Part shown: piece by piece, positions 1-6,716 of the stretch
Layout: the number at the start of each line of letters is the position of its first letter
Numbering within the stretch: position 1 is the stretch's first letter
NCBI GenBank assembly: GCA_003484585.1
Contig: DNBZ01000024.1
Span: 1 to 8,639, forward strand
Source: Bacteroidota bacterium
GTDB taxonomy: Bacteria; Bacteroidota; Bacteroidia; NS11-12g; UBA9320
DNA: 8,639 nucleotides
Direction of reading: 5' to 3'
Notes under the pieces: model-generated
Database searches by the model: none
Told to the model about the DNA's origin: nothing
What the model saw: the letters and a program-made list of their open reading frames with translations, nothing else
Made by a program: the position numbers and the translations under genes

Positions 1-1001
1 GCTATTGAAAACTCCTCATTTAAATAAACTGTTTCACCTGGTCTGGCCGCGGGTACAGTCCATTCTCTTCTTACAGGAGGACCGCCTTTTACGCTTTTGC
101 TGTTTGGGATCAGATAGTCAAGAATTATTGCTTCTTCTATACTCGACTGAACTCTCATTCTAATAAAGCCCGATTTCACATCAACTTTAGTCAACTTAGC
201 CCCGCCAAATTCGTATTTTGTTTCATCAAAACGTTCAAGTAAGTTTTGTGCTGGGAAAACTGCTTTTGCATAGCTAGGTTTAAGGTCGCGTACACCTAAG
301 CTTACTATAAGCCCTTTGGTAGCATCTATTGTTACCTCTCCATCAGTCTCTTTTGTTTTTATTTTAGTAACCCTAAGTTCTAAAACGCCATTTACCGTTT
401 TGCCTGCTAGCGAATAGGACTTAGATACGGTACTATTGGGAGCCATATTTTCAAAAGTCCCTGTTATTACAATCTCATTATCATTAGCATTAATCAGCTG
501 AAACTCTAGTAGCTCTGCTTCCATAGGCAACTCATTAGTTATCGTAATGTCTATATAACCTTCAATGAAAGTCGCAGTACTGAAAAACTCTTCTGAAACG
601 TCTATTTCTGTGCTTTCGTTTGGCTCTAATTCTTGAGCTGGCACAGAGGCCTCTTTTCCGTGTAATAAGTTAGCTGGCGGATAGAGTTCGCCAAGTGTTA
701 GTGTATCCTCAAACGAACGATCGTCTAGCACTAAACTAGATAGGGTTACCTCAAGGCTATCTACTCTGTCTGGAATTTTTAAGATGTCTTCCAAATTTGT
801 GATGCCATACTCTTCTTCGAATACTAGATTTAGTGAATTATCATAATTAGTAGATAGTAATGAGTCCGGCACTAAATCGCCTAACGTAAGCTCTGTTTCT
901 AAAACAGGAGCAAGCCACTTGCTATCTGATGAAAATTTTTCTTTTCGACACCCTACAAAAAGTAGCGTGATCATCAAAAAGCTCAGTATTGTCTTTTCCA
1001 T
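1..1001 (-). CDS. Unrecognised lipoprotein, N-terminal part (runs off left edge)
   Basis: An uninterrupted minus-strand frame of 333 codons starts at the ATG at 1001-999 and is still open at base 1, so the C-terminus is missing. The product begins MEKTILSFLMITLLFVGC, a short basic and hydrophobic type II signal peptide with lipidation expected at Cys18. The following residues (RKEKFSS) lack the acidic surface-export signature. The mature part is acidic and rich in beta-prone alternating segments, for example around residues 140-215, where 'GYIDITITNELP' and 'NSTVSKSYSLAGKTVNGVLEL' suggest one or more beta-sandwich domains. It has only one cysteine and no catalytic motif that I can see. I do not recognise the family by name; similar exported proteins of unknown function are common in Bacteroidota. 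It is divergent from thiN, with 61 bp between starts. Lipoprotein call is good; function unknown. Confidence 0.8.
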   Translation of the reverse strand, partial: MEKTILSFLMITLLFVGCRKEKFSSDSKWLAPVLETELTLGDLVPDSLLSTNYDNSLNLVFEEEYGITNLEDILKIPDRVDSLEVTLSSLVLDDRSFEDTLTLGELYPPANLLHGKEASVPAQELEPNESTEIDVSEEFFSTATFIEGYIDITITNELPMEAELLEFQLINANDNEIVITGTFENMAPNSTVSKSYSLAGKTVNGVLELRVTKIKTKETDGEVTIDATKGLIVSLGVRDLKPSYAKAVFPAQNLLERFDETKYEFGGAKLTKVDVKSGFIRMRVQSSIEEAIILDYLIPNSKSVKGGPPVRREWTVPAARPGETVYLNEEFSI

Positions 1002-1035
1002 TATACAAAGTAAAGCGGTGACGTGTAAAAATTGT

Positions 1036-1043
1036 TATGTTTG
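1036..1043 (+). promoter_or_regulatory. Candidate -7 box (TATGTTTG) for thiN
   Basis: TATGTTTG matches the Bacteroidetes -7 consensus TAnnTTTG at every defined base and ends 19 bases before the thiN ATG. No TTG is present at the usual -33 distance, so the promoter is only half supported. Its presence here also favours the 1063 start for thiN over the longer open frame that begins at 919. Confidence 0.4.
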
Positions 1044-1062
1044 TTTTAGATATTGCACTAAA

Positions 1063-1710
1063 ATGTCCTCACACCACTACGTAAAAGAAGGGCAAGAGCC
1101 TGCTCTGATAATCGCAAACGGCGAAATGTGCTCGTATGAACTATTGGTTTCTATAATGGAGTGGTGTCCCTATGTTATTGCGTTAGACGGGGCTTATGAT
1201 AGGCTGGTTTCTATGCAGATAAGTCCAGATATAGTTATAGGAGATTTGGACAGCTTACAAGCTTTGGAAGAGGCTATGCACACCCAATTTATAAAAGATG
1301 AAAATCAAGAAAACACAGATTTAGAAAAAGCAATAGACTATTTGCTTTCAAAAGGTAGAACAGACATCAATATAGTGTGGTCTACCGGCAAAAGGCTAGA
1401 TCATACTTTAAATAATATAGCTACACTAGCCAAGTATCCAGAAGCTAAAATCGTGGTATATGACAATCATTCTAAAGCATTTATCCTTCCCAAAACATAC
1501 ATTAAATTTTATGATAAAGGAACTTCTTTGTCTCTCATTCCTTTGCATACCGCAAAGGGTATATCTACAGAAAACTTAAAGTATAATCTAAAAAAAGACG
1601 CACTAGAGTTTGGTAAAAGAAGCGGCACTAGCAATGAAGCAGCCACCTCTGGCAAGGTCTCTATATCTTACAGTGAGGGCACACTGGCACTTATAGAAAG
1701 CACCGATTAG
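1063..1710 (+). CDS. thiN: Thiamine pyrophosphokinase
   Basis: This 215-residue cytoplasmic enzyme transfers pyrophosphate from ATP to thiamine to make thiamine diphosphate. Visible family motifs are ALDGA (40-44), the metal/ATP-binding GDLDS (60-64), ENTDLEKA (83-90), the GKRLDHTLNN block (109-118) and, in the C-terminal beta-sandwich thiamine-binding domain, SLIPLHTAKGI (157-167) and GTSNEA (188-193). The length matches the family. The frame is open back to 919, but those extra 48 residues have no family similarity and would overlap the divergent lipoprotein gene, so ATG 1063 is chosen; a TAnnTTTG box sits just before it. No thiamine-pyrophosphate riboswitch is seen in the short leader, and no other thiamine gene is adjacent. 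The gene ends one base from the end of guaB on the opposite strand. Confidence 0.93.
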   Translation: MSSHHYVKEGQEPALIIANGEMCSYELLVSIMEWCPYVIALDGAYDRLVSMQISPDIVIGDLDSLQALEEAMHTQFIKDENQENTDLEKAIDYLLSKGRTDINIVWSTGKRLDHTLNNIATLAKYPEAKIVVYDNHSKAFILPKTYIKFYDKGTSLSLIPLHTAKGISTENLKYNLKKDALEFGKRSGTSNEAATSGKVSISYSEGTLALIESTD

Positions 1711-1711
1711 T

Positions 1712-3184
1712 CTATCTACTATAGTTTGGTGCCTCTTTGGTAATAGTGACATCATGCGGGTGACTCTCTCTAATCCCAGAACCTGTAATATGCGTAAACT
1801 GAGCTTCTTGTAACTGTGCCATCGTCTCAGATCCTGTATATCCCATTCCTGCTCTTAATCCACCAATGTACTGATATACTACTTCAGATAATTTTCCTTT
1901 GTAAGCTACTGTTCCTACTATTCCTTCAGGTACTAGTTTTCCTATGTCTGCTTCTGCATCTTGAAAATAGCGATCTGTAGACCCTTTTTTCATGGCTTCT
2001 ATACTCCCCATGCCCCGGTAACTTTTCACCTTTCTACCTTCATAAAAAGATACATCTCCTGGAGCTTCTTCTGTGCCCGCAAATAAGCTTCCAGCCATGA
2101 TAGCATCTGCTCCAGCTACTATAGCTTTCACTAAGTCTCCACTATATCGTATGCCCCCATCTGCTATTATGGGTACGCCTGTTCCTTTTAGAGCTGCGGC
2201 ACATTCCATCACCGCATTAAGCTGCGGTACACCTATTCCTGCTATTATTCGTGTAGTACAAATAGATCCAGGACCCACTCCTACTTTTACAGCGTCTGCT
2301 CCATTATCTGCCAAATATTTAGCAGCTGCTCCTGTAGCCACATTGCCTACTATTACTTGCAGGTCTGGATACTTTGCTTTTACTTTCTTAAGCTCGTCTA
2401 CCACGCCTTTAGAGTGGCCGTGTGCTGTGTCTATGGCTATCACATCTACATCTTGCTCTACAAGTGCGGTAACACGCTCTAGCGTGTCTGCAGTCACGCC
2501 TACGGCTGCTCCCACCATAAGTCTACCAAACTGGTCTTTGCACGCCTGCGGATGGTTTTTTACTTTTTGGATGTCTTTGAAAGTAATAAGTCCTAGCAGC
2601 TTATTGTCTTTATCTACTACCGGTAGTTTTTCTATTTTATACTCCTGAAGTATTTGCTCTGCTTCCTTTAAGTCGGTGCCTTTAGGTGCCGTTATTAGGT
2701 TTTCTTTAGTCATTACGTCGTCTATTGACGTCTGCAGATCTCTTTGGAAACGAAGGTCTCTATTGGTAATGATGCCTATAAGAATATCATTTTCATCTGT
2801 TATTGGGATCCCGCCTATCTTGTTTTCCTTCATTACTAGCAAGGCGTCTGCTAAGGTGTTCTCCTTGCTAAGTGTGATTGGATCTTTTATCATTCCACTT
2901 TCAGACCGCTTTACTTTTTTTATTTCTGCAGCTTGCTCAGCTATAGACATGTTTTTATGCACTATTCCTATGCCTCCTTCTCTGGCAATGGCAATGGCTA
3001 GCTCGGCCTCTGTCACCGTGTCCATAGCGGCACTTATTATAGGAATATTGATAGTAAGTTTTTTTGTAAGTCTAGTCTGAGTGTTCGTATCGCGTGGCAA
3101 TACTTCAGAATATCTAGGTAAAACTAAAACGTCATCAAACGTTAAACCTTGATACGCAATTTTAGAAAATTTGGATTGAGACAT
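1712..3184 (-). CDS. guaB: IMP dehydrogenase
   Basis: This complete 490-residue enzyme oxidises IMP to XMP with NAD+, the committed step of GMP synthesis, and normally works as a tetramer in the cytoplasm. The TIM-barrel starts near residue 10 (GLTFDDVLVLP, then SAAMDTVTE at 51-59). A pair of CBS domains is inserted at about 95-210 (DPITL, VMTKENLITA, LGLITFKDI). The barrel resumes with the NAD-contacting Asp252 in IDTAHGH, the catalytic-cysteine loop GPGSICTTR with Cys309, the phosphate-binding IIADGGIRYSGD and AGSLFAGTEE segments, and the mobile flap with the Arg405-Tyr406 dyad. Length and motif order are typical, and nothing is missing. No Shine-Dalgarno precedes the ATG. The upstream region carries a 31-bp near-palindrome and a TAnnTTTG box that may control it. 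guaA is not adjacent. Confidence 0.98.
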   Translation of the reverse strand: MSQSKFSKIAYQGLTFDDVLVLPRYSEVLPRDTNTQTRLTKKLTINIPIISAAMDTVTEAELAIAIAREGGIGIVHKNMSIAEQAAEIKKVKRSESGMIKDPITLSKENTLADALLVMKENKIGGIPITDENDILIGIITNRDLRFQRDLQTSIDDVMTKENLITAPKGTDLKEAEQILQEYKIEKLPVVDKDNKLLGLITFKDIQKVKNHPQACKDQFGRLMVGAAVGVTADTLERVTALVEQDVDVIAIDTAHGHSKGVVDELKKVKAKYPDLQVIVGNVATGAAAKYLADNGADAVKVGVGPGSICTTRIIAGIGVPQLNAVMECAAALKGTGVPIIADGGIRYSGDLVKAIVAGADAIMAGSLFAGTEEAPGDVSFYEGRKVKSYRGMGSIEAMKKGSTDRYFQDAEADIGKLVPEGIVGTVAYKGKLSEVVYQYIGGLRAGMGYTGSETMAQLQEAQFTHITGSGIRESHPHDVTITKEAPNYSR

Positions 3185-3215
3185 TGGGCAAATATTAGAT
3201 TTGTTATTTGCCGTA

Positions 3216-3223
3216 CAAAATTA
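3216..3223 (-). promoter_or_regulatory. Candidate -7 box (TAATTTTG) for guaB
   Basis: Read on the minus strand, TAATTTTG fits TAnnTTTG fully and lies 31 bases upstream of the guaB ATG, giving an inferred leader of roughly 25-30 bases. There is no clear TTG -33 element. Instead the expected -33 area borders the near-palindrome at 3239-3269, so a factor bound there could affect polymerase directly. Confidence 0.4.
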
Positions 3224-3238
3224 CTTTAAACCACCACT

Positions 3239-3269
3239 AATCACCTAATTAATTTGTAATTAGATGATT
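3239..3269. repeat. 31-bp near-palindrome upstream of guaB (operator-like or hairpin)
   Basis: The arms are AATCACCTAATTA (3239-3251) and TAATTAGATGATT (3257-3269), separated by five bases. Twelve of thirteen positions pair. The exception (3244/3264) would be a G-U pair in RNA made in the guaB direction. The repeat lies upstream of the candidate guaB -7 box, so it would be transcribed only if the real guaB start lies farther upstream. Its position better fits a dimeric-regulator operator than an attenuator. Function is inferred. Confidence 0.45.
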
Positions 3270-3270
3270 T

Positions 3271-3297
3271 TGACCTACAGATGGCAGAAATTTGACC
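3271..3297 (+). repeat. TGACC direct repeat with 22-bp spacing
   Basis: TTTGACC occurs at 3269-3275 and again at 3291-3297, start-to-start distance 22 bp, which places both copies on the same helix face. The second copy partly occupies the loop of the 3284-3305 inverted repeat. The same core with the same spacing recurs upstream of the MbnP gene. Possibly a regulator site; the match is short and could be chance. Confidence 0.25.
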
Positions 3298-3305
3298 ATT
3301 TCTGC
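3284..3305. repeat. 8-bp perfect inverted repeat in the guaB/TPR divergent region
   Basis: GCAGAAAT at 3284-3291 is perfectly complementary to ATTTCTGC at 3298-3305, around a six-base loop TTGACC. It lies between the two divergent genes and upstream of both candidate promoter boxes. No T-run follows on either strand, so it is not terminator-like. It could be an operator for either gene. Confidence 0.35.
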
Positions 3306-3349
3306 TTGCACTGCGTCCTCCATCCAAAATTTACTCCCACATACTTCGT

Positions 3350-3357
3350 TATCTTTG
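3350..3357 (+). promoter_or_regulatory. Candidate -7 box (TATCTTTG) for the TPR gene
   Basis: TATCTTTG is a full TAnnTTTG match ending 11 bases before the ATG at 3369. Transcription would begin only a few bases ahead of the start codon, implying a very short leader. TTTA at 3330-3333 is a one-mismatch candidate for the TTTG -33 element at about the right distance. Confidence 0.45.
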
Positions 3358-3368
3358 TGTCGTAATAC

Positions 3369-5201
3369 ATGCGAACTATCACATCCATATGTCTTTTGTT
3401 TTTCTGCCTAGTAAACTATGCTCAGGGTACCGATGAAAAACTTGCTGCTCAGTTTTATGAAAATGGAGAATATGAAAAAGCGGAAGGATTATATAAACGG
3501 CTCCATAAGCAAAACAGAAATTCCATATACATCTACGAAAATTATCTAAATACACTGCTGGCTTTAAAAGAACAAAAAAACGCAGAGAAGCTAGTAGAAA
3601 AGCAAATAAAAGAAAACCCTTCACGTCTCAATAATCAAGTAGATTTAGGATATGTCTACCTGCAATTTGATGAAAACGAAAAAGCTGATCGCTATTTTGA
3701 CAAACTAATAAAGGAGAACGTAAGCGACCGAAATACGGTGCTAATTCTTGCCCAGTCCTTCGAAAGAAGAATGCTAAGCGACCGAGCCATACAAACCTAT
3801 GAGCAAGGTATAAAAAAGCAAGGGGTTGTTGCTTTTCACGAACAACTACTAGCTAGCTACCGCAATACAAACAACACCAAAGACTTAACAGACCTGGCCC
3901 TTGAGGTAATACAAGCAGACGGAAATACTTTTGAATATGTAACCCGTGTGCTAGATATAGTATATGAAGATGAAACCGCGTCTACCTACCTGCAGCAACG
4001 GACTCTTCTCTACGCTCAGAAGCACCCAAGTAATCAAATATTCGATGAACTTTTACTAGAAGTTTTCTTACAGCAAAAAAAATACACCGCCGCTTTGAGG
4101 CAAGTAAAATCGCTAGACAAAAGAAATAATAATAATGGTCAACGTGTATTACAGTTGGCCAGTCTGTGTGTGCAAAACGAGCAATATAATACTGCTATAG
4201 AAGGATACGAATACGTAATAGGCTTAGGTAAATCATACCCTAATTTTTTGCCTGCACAGCAAGGTTTAATTAATTCTCTTTACCTCAAAACCACTAAAAG
4301 TATACAGCCTAATAAGGAAGAAGTGGGTCTGCTGATAGACAAAATCAATCTTTTAGTGGGTGCCAATGGCACCAATTACAATACCGCCGCCAGCCTTTAT
4401 AGATTAGCAGAATTGCAGATTTTTTATAACGATAATGTGGGTGCAGGTGTCAATATTCTAGAGTCAATAATAAAAACTCCTAGACTTCAATCTACATTTA
4501 TAGCTGAGTGCAAGCTCTTACTAGGTGATGCATACTTGATGGAGGGCAATGTGTGGGACGCTAAGCTGATGTACGGCCAAGTAGATAAGCAATTTAAAGA
4601 AGATGCTCTGGGTCAGGAGGCTAAGTTCAAAAATGCTAAGCTATCTTACTACGAAGGAGATTTTGATTGGGCAAAAAGTCAATTAGACATTTTAAAAACG
4701 GCTACTACACAGCTCATAAGCAACAATGCCATAGAACTTGCATTGCTAATACAAGACAACACGGGTCTAGACACTACAGAAGATGCCATGAAAGAATATG
4801 CTGCAGCTGAGTTTTATCTTTTTCAGAACAACATAGCCAAGTGCTCCGAAATACTAAATCTGCTCCCCTTTAAGTATCCAGACCATACGCTAAACGATGA
4901 GATTTTTTATCTAAAAGCTAGGGTTCAAGAAAAGCAGGGAAACTACGAAGAGGCTAATAAGCTATATACGGCTGTCTACGAAAAGTACGGTGAAGATATC
5001 CTAGCTGATAACGCACTATATCGCTCCGCCATTATCACCTTACAGTTGCTCAAAGAGCCAGTAAAGGCTCGGGAGTTATTCGAAAAAATAGTGTTAGAAT
5101 ACAACTCTAGTCTCTTTGTGGTGGATGCTCGTAAGAATTACTTCGCTCTAAAAGAGGGTAAGTCTATTGAAGATGCTTTTTTCAATGGCATAACAAACTA
5201 A
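3369..5201 (+). CDS. Exported tetratricopeptide-repeat protein
   Basis: The 610-residue product starts with a type I signal peptide (MRTITSICLLFFCLVNYAQG, cleavage near residue 18-20), so it should act in the periplasm or at the outer membrane. The remainder is almost wholly helical TPR-like repeats. The clearest are at about 24-50 (FYENGEYEKAEGLYKRL), 90-116, 259-285 (VQNEQYNTAIEGYEYVI), 380-445 (YYEGDFDWAKSQLDIL), 512-541 (QEKQGNYEEANKLYTAVYEKY) and 543-582. There is no second transmembrane segment and no catalytic motif. Such proteins normally scaffold protein complexes; the partner is not identifiable here. The adjacent outer-membrane barrel is convergent, not co-transcribed, so I infer no link. 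The signal peptide supports the chosen start. Confidence 0.88.
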   Translation: MRTITSICLLFFCLVNYAQGTDEKLAAQFYENGEYEKAEGLYKRLHKQNRNSIYIYENYLNTLLALKEQKNAEKLVEKQIKENPSRLNNQVDLGYVYLQFDENEKADRYFDKLIKENVSDRNTVLILAQSFERRMLSDRAIQTYEQGIKKQGVVAFHEQLLASYRNTNNTKDLTDLALEVIQADGNTFEYVTRVLDIVYEDETASTYLQQRTLLYAQKHPSNQIFDELLLEVFLQQKKYTAALRQVKSLDKRNNNNGQRVLQLASLCVQNEQYNTAIEGYEYVIGLGKSYPNFLPAQQGLINSLYLKTTKSIQPNKEEVGLLIDKINLLVGANGTNYNTAASLYRLAELQIFYNDNVGAGVNILESIIKTPRLQSTFIAECKLLLGDAYLMEGNVWDAKLMYGQVDKQFKEDALGQEAKFKNAKLSYYEGDFDWAKSQLDILKTATTQLISNNAIELALLIQDNTGLDTTEDAMKEYAAAEFYLFQNNIAKCSEILNLLPFKYPDHTLNDEIFYLKARVQEKQGNYEEANKLYTAVYEKYGEDILADNALYRSAIITLQLLKEPVKARELFEKIVLEYNSSLFVVDARKNYFALKEGKSIEDAFFNGITN

Positions 5202-5215
5202 ACCCTGCCTTTTTT
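5187..5215 (+). terminator. Weak intrinsic-terminator-like structure after the TPR gene
   Basis: GGCA (5187-5190) can pair with TGCC (5206-5209) and is followed at once by six Ts (5210-5215). The stem is only four base pairs with a 15-base loop that contains the TPR stop codon, so it is marginal. It is the only terminator-like signal between these convergent genes. Confidence 0.25.
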
Positions 5216-6113
5216 ATTTGCTTAAATAATATCTGTAAGCGACCTCTACTCTGCCGAAAGCTCCATCTTCAAAATCTGTATTCAGCGGCACTCTATCGTC
5301 ACCAAAACGGAATAGACTAAGCCCAAAATCTATCTTGTCGGCAGTTTGATATTCTCTAAACGAACGGCCTAGGGATACCCCAGCCATTCCTCTTATTATA
5401 ACTCCTTTTATAGGTTCGAAACCTACGTGAGCAGCTATCTCATTAGAGAGGTGATGCATGTAGAAGGGTGTCGAAATTGCTGCTCCTTGCACATTATACG
5501 ATTTTACGGTAGCTCGCCAGTTAAGTCCTGCTGTTATTTTGGGTGTGACGCTATAGTTTATCTTAGCATAAGACGGCACTATTACATCCATTTCTAGTTT
5601 GTCTTTTTGATAATAGAATCCGAAAAGCGGAACCAAAAAAGGCCCAAATCTATCGCCATTCATATATGCACCAAACTTGTAGCTGAGGTTTTCACTCTTC
5701 TTCATTTTAGCAAGTACTAAACCTCCTATTTGAAAATCTTCTATACCCAAGTCGCTTTTAAAATTAGAAGCTACTTTGGGTAGTAGTAAGTATGTAGCAC
5801 TCCACTTTTTAGAGTATTTCACATTCATCCCTACTTTTAGTATATAAGAGGAAACCGGTGTTTTATTCTCGTTAGGGTCCCATGCCGTAGATACCCTGTC
5901 ATACACCACTCCTGCTAGTATAGCGTTGCCATTTTTTAGTTCTATGGGTACGGTAAGGTTAAGATTAACCTTCTGTAAGTCTGTGGTTTGATTGCTGCTA
6001 TCAAAGGTGTTTTGTGGCGTGGTAGTGTACTCTGTATGTAATATATCTACATAGTTTTGAGCGTAGCTGCTAAATGAATATAGCGATAGAATTAGTATCA
6101 GATGTTTCCGCAT
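5214..6113 (-). CDS. DUF6268-type outer-membrane beta-barrel protein
   Basis: The 299-residue product has a signal peptide (MRKHLILILSLYSFSSYAQN, cleavage after Ala18) followed by alternating amphipathic strands throughout, for example 50-58, 65-73, 88-100, 104-113, 127-136, 160-170 and 285-296. This is the pattern of an outer-membrane barrel. The block NGDRFGPFLVPLFGFYY (152-168) followed by a VPSYAKINYSV segment (179-189) matches what I recall of the DUF6268 outer-membrane family. The C-terminus (VEVAYRYYLSK) is aromatic-rich, as in barrel closing strands, although the last residue is Lys. Substrate or role is unknown. It ends 12 bases from the convergent TPR gene and starts 46 bp from the divergent trmL. 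No cysteine is present. Barrel call is strong; the exact family is from memory. Confidence 0.82.
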   Translation of the reverse strand: MRKHLILILSLYSFSSYAQNYVDILHTEYTTTPQNTFDSSNQTTDLQKVNLNLTVPIELKNGNAILAGVVYDRVSTAWDPNENKTPVSSYILKVGMNVKYSKKWSATYLLLPKVASNFKSDLGIEDFQIGGLVLAKMKKSENLSYKFGAYMNGDRFGPFLVPLFGFYYQKDKLEMDVIVPSYAKINYSVTPKITAGLNWRATVKSYNVQGAAISTPFYMHHLSNEIAAHVGFEPIKGVIIRGMAGVSLGRSFREYQTADKIDFGLSLFRFGDDRVPLNTDFEDGAFGRVEVAYRYYLSK

Positions 6114-6119
6114 GATTTA

Positions 6120-6147
6120 CAATTATAGTGCATAGCATGTACTTTTA
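6120..6147. promoter_or_regulatory. Compact divergent promoter region between the barrel gene and trmL
   Basis: The 46-bp gap holds two one-mismatch versions of TAnnTTTG, back to back. TATAATTG reads toward the barrel gene (6127-6120, minus), ending 6 bases before its ATG. TACTTTTA reads toward trmL (6140-6147, plus), ending 12 bases before its ATG. If both are real, the -33 regions overlap the opposing promoter, so the two genes may interfere with one another. Confidence 0.25.
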
Positions 6148-6159
6148 CCGCTTTTAGAT

Positions 6160-6612
6160 ATGTTTCACCTCGTTTTACTAGAACCGCGTATGCCTGGCAA
6201 TGTAGGCACCATTGGCCGACTGGCTGTAGCTACAGGTTGTACACTTCACCTTATCAAACCCTACGGTTTTAAAGCTATAGATGAAGAAAAAGTAAAACGA
6301 GCAGGCATGGACTATTGGGCAGATCTCAACTATATAGAATATGAAAATATAGAGGCTTTTTGGCAAGTACACCCTTTCAGCAATAGGCATTTTCTAACGA
6401 CTAAAAAGGCTGCGAAACACTACACTGAATTTGTTTTTAAGCCTGGAGATTATCTCTACTTTGGTAGAGAAGATGTTGGTCTTCCAGAATCCCTAACCAG
6501 CAAAAAATCAGATGCCTGTATGTCTATACCTATGGTAAGCGGTGCTCGGTCTCTCAATATAGCCAACGCTGCTTCGATAGTAGTGTATGAAGCGTGGCGG
6601 CAAAATTCATAG
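6160..6612 (+). CDS. trmL: tRNA (cytidine(34)-2'-O)-methyltransferase
   Basis: This 150-residue SPOUT (trefoil-knot) enzyme uses S-adenosylmethionine to methylate the 2'-OH of wobble base 34 in the two tRNA-Leu isoacceptors with CAA and UAA-type anticodons. Family motifs are visible in order: LLEPRMPGNVGTIGRLA (6-22, with Asn14 and Arg20), KRAGMDYW (46-53), the SAM-site segment YLYFGREDVGLP (98-109) and the knot IPMVSGARSLNIANAASIVVYEAWRQ (123-148). The length matches the minimal single-domain TrmL, and the ATG at 6160 gives the standard N-terminus (MFHLVLLEP). The closely related TrmJ and TrmH groups are usually longer or lack this motif set. It is a single-gene unit, divergent from the barrel gene and convergent with the MbnP/peroxidase operon. 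Confidence 0.95.
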   Translation: MFHLVLLEPRMPGNVGTIGRLAVATGCTLHLIKPYGFKAIDEEKVKRAGMDYWADLNYIEYENIEAFWQVHPFSNRHFLTTKKAAKHYTEFVFKPGDYLYFGREDVGLPESLTSKKSDACMSIPMVSGARSLNIANAASIVVYEAWRQNS

Positions 6613-6664
6613 GCGGGGATGGAGTTTGTTGCTTGGTAGAGAGGCATCTGAAAACAACGCCGGG

Positions 6665-6714
6665 ATAAACAAATTTGGCCCGCTACATAGATATGCCGCG
6701 GGCCAATAAACAAA
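6665..6714. repeat. 9-bp direct repeats bracketing a GC-rich inverted repeat
   Basis: ATAAACAAA occurs at 6665-6673 and 6706-6714. Between them lies a 32-base segment whose ends are inverted repeats: TTGGCCCGC (6675-6683) pairs perfectly with GCGGGCCAA (6698-6706) around a 14-base loop. The arrangement resembles a miniature insertion with target-site duplication, but it is very short. Read on the minus strand the stem is followed by ATTTGTTTAT, so it may also serve as a second terminator for the MbnP/peroxidase operon. Confidence 0.5.
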
Positions 6715-6716
6715 AC

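Noticed and set aside
1006..1013. TTACTTTG on the minus strand as a promoter box for the left-edge lipoprotein
   Set aside because: One mismatch to TAnnTTTG and only four bases from the ATG, with no -33 partner; not distinguishable from chance.
919..1062. Upstream 48-residue extension of thiN in the same open frame
   Set aside because: It overlaps the divergent lipoprotein gene, lacks family similarity, and the ATG at 1063 gives the standard family length with a promoter-like box just before it.
1002..1062. Thiamine-pyrophosphate riboswitch upstream of thiN
   Set aside because: The 61-bp gap is too short for the conserved fold, and no THI-box-like conserved stretch is seen.
1700..1732. GCACC/GGTGC pairing across the thiN and guaB stop codons as a shared terminator
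   Set aside because: Only five outer and four inner base pairs with unequal internal loops and no T-run; too weak to call.
2073..3080. Two plus-strand open frames of 191 and 134 residues opposite guaB
   Set aside because: They are antisense to a complete, motif-perfect IMP dehydrogenase, have low-complexity Ser/Thr/Ala-rich translations and no family features.
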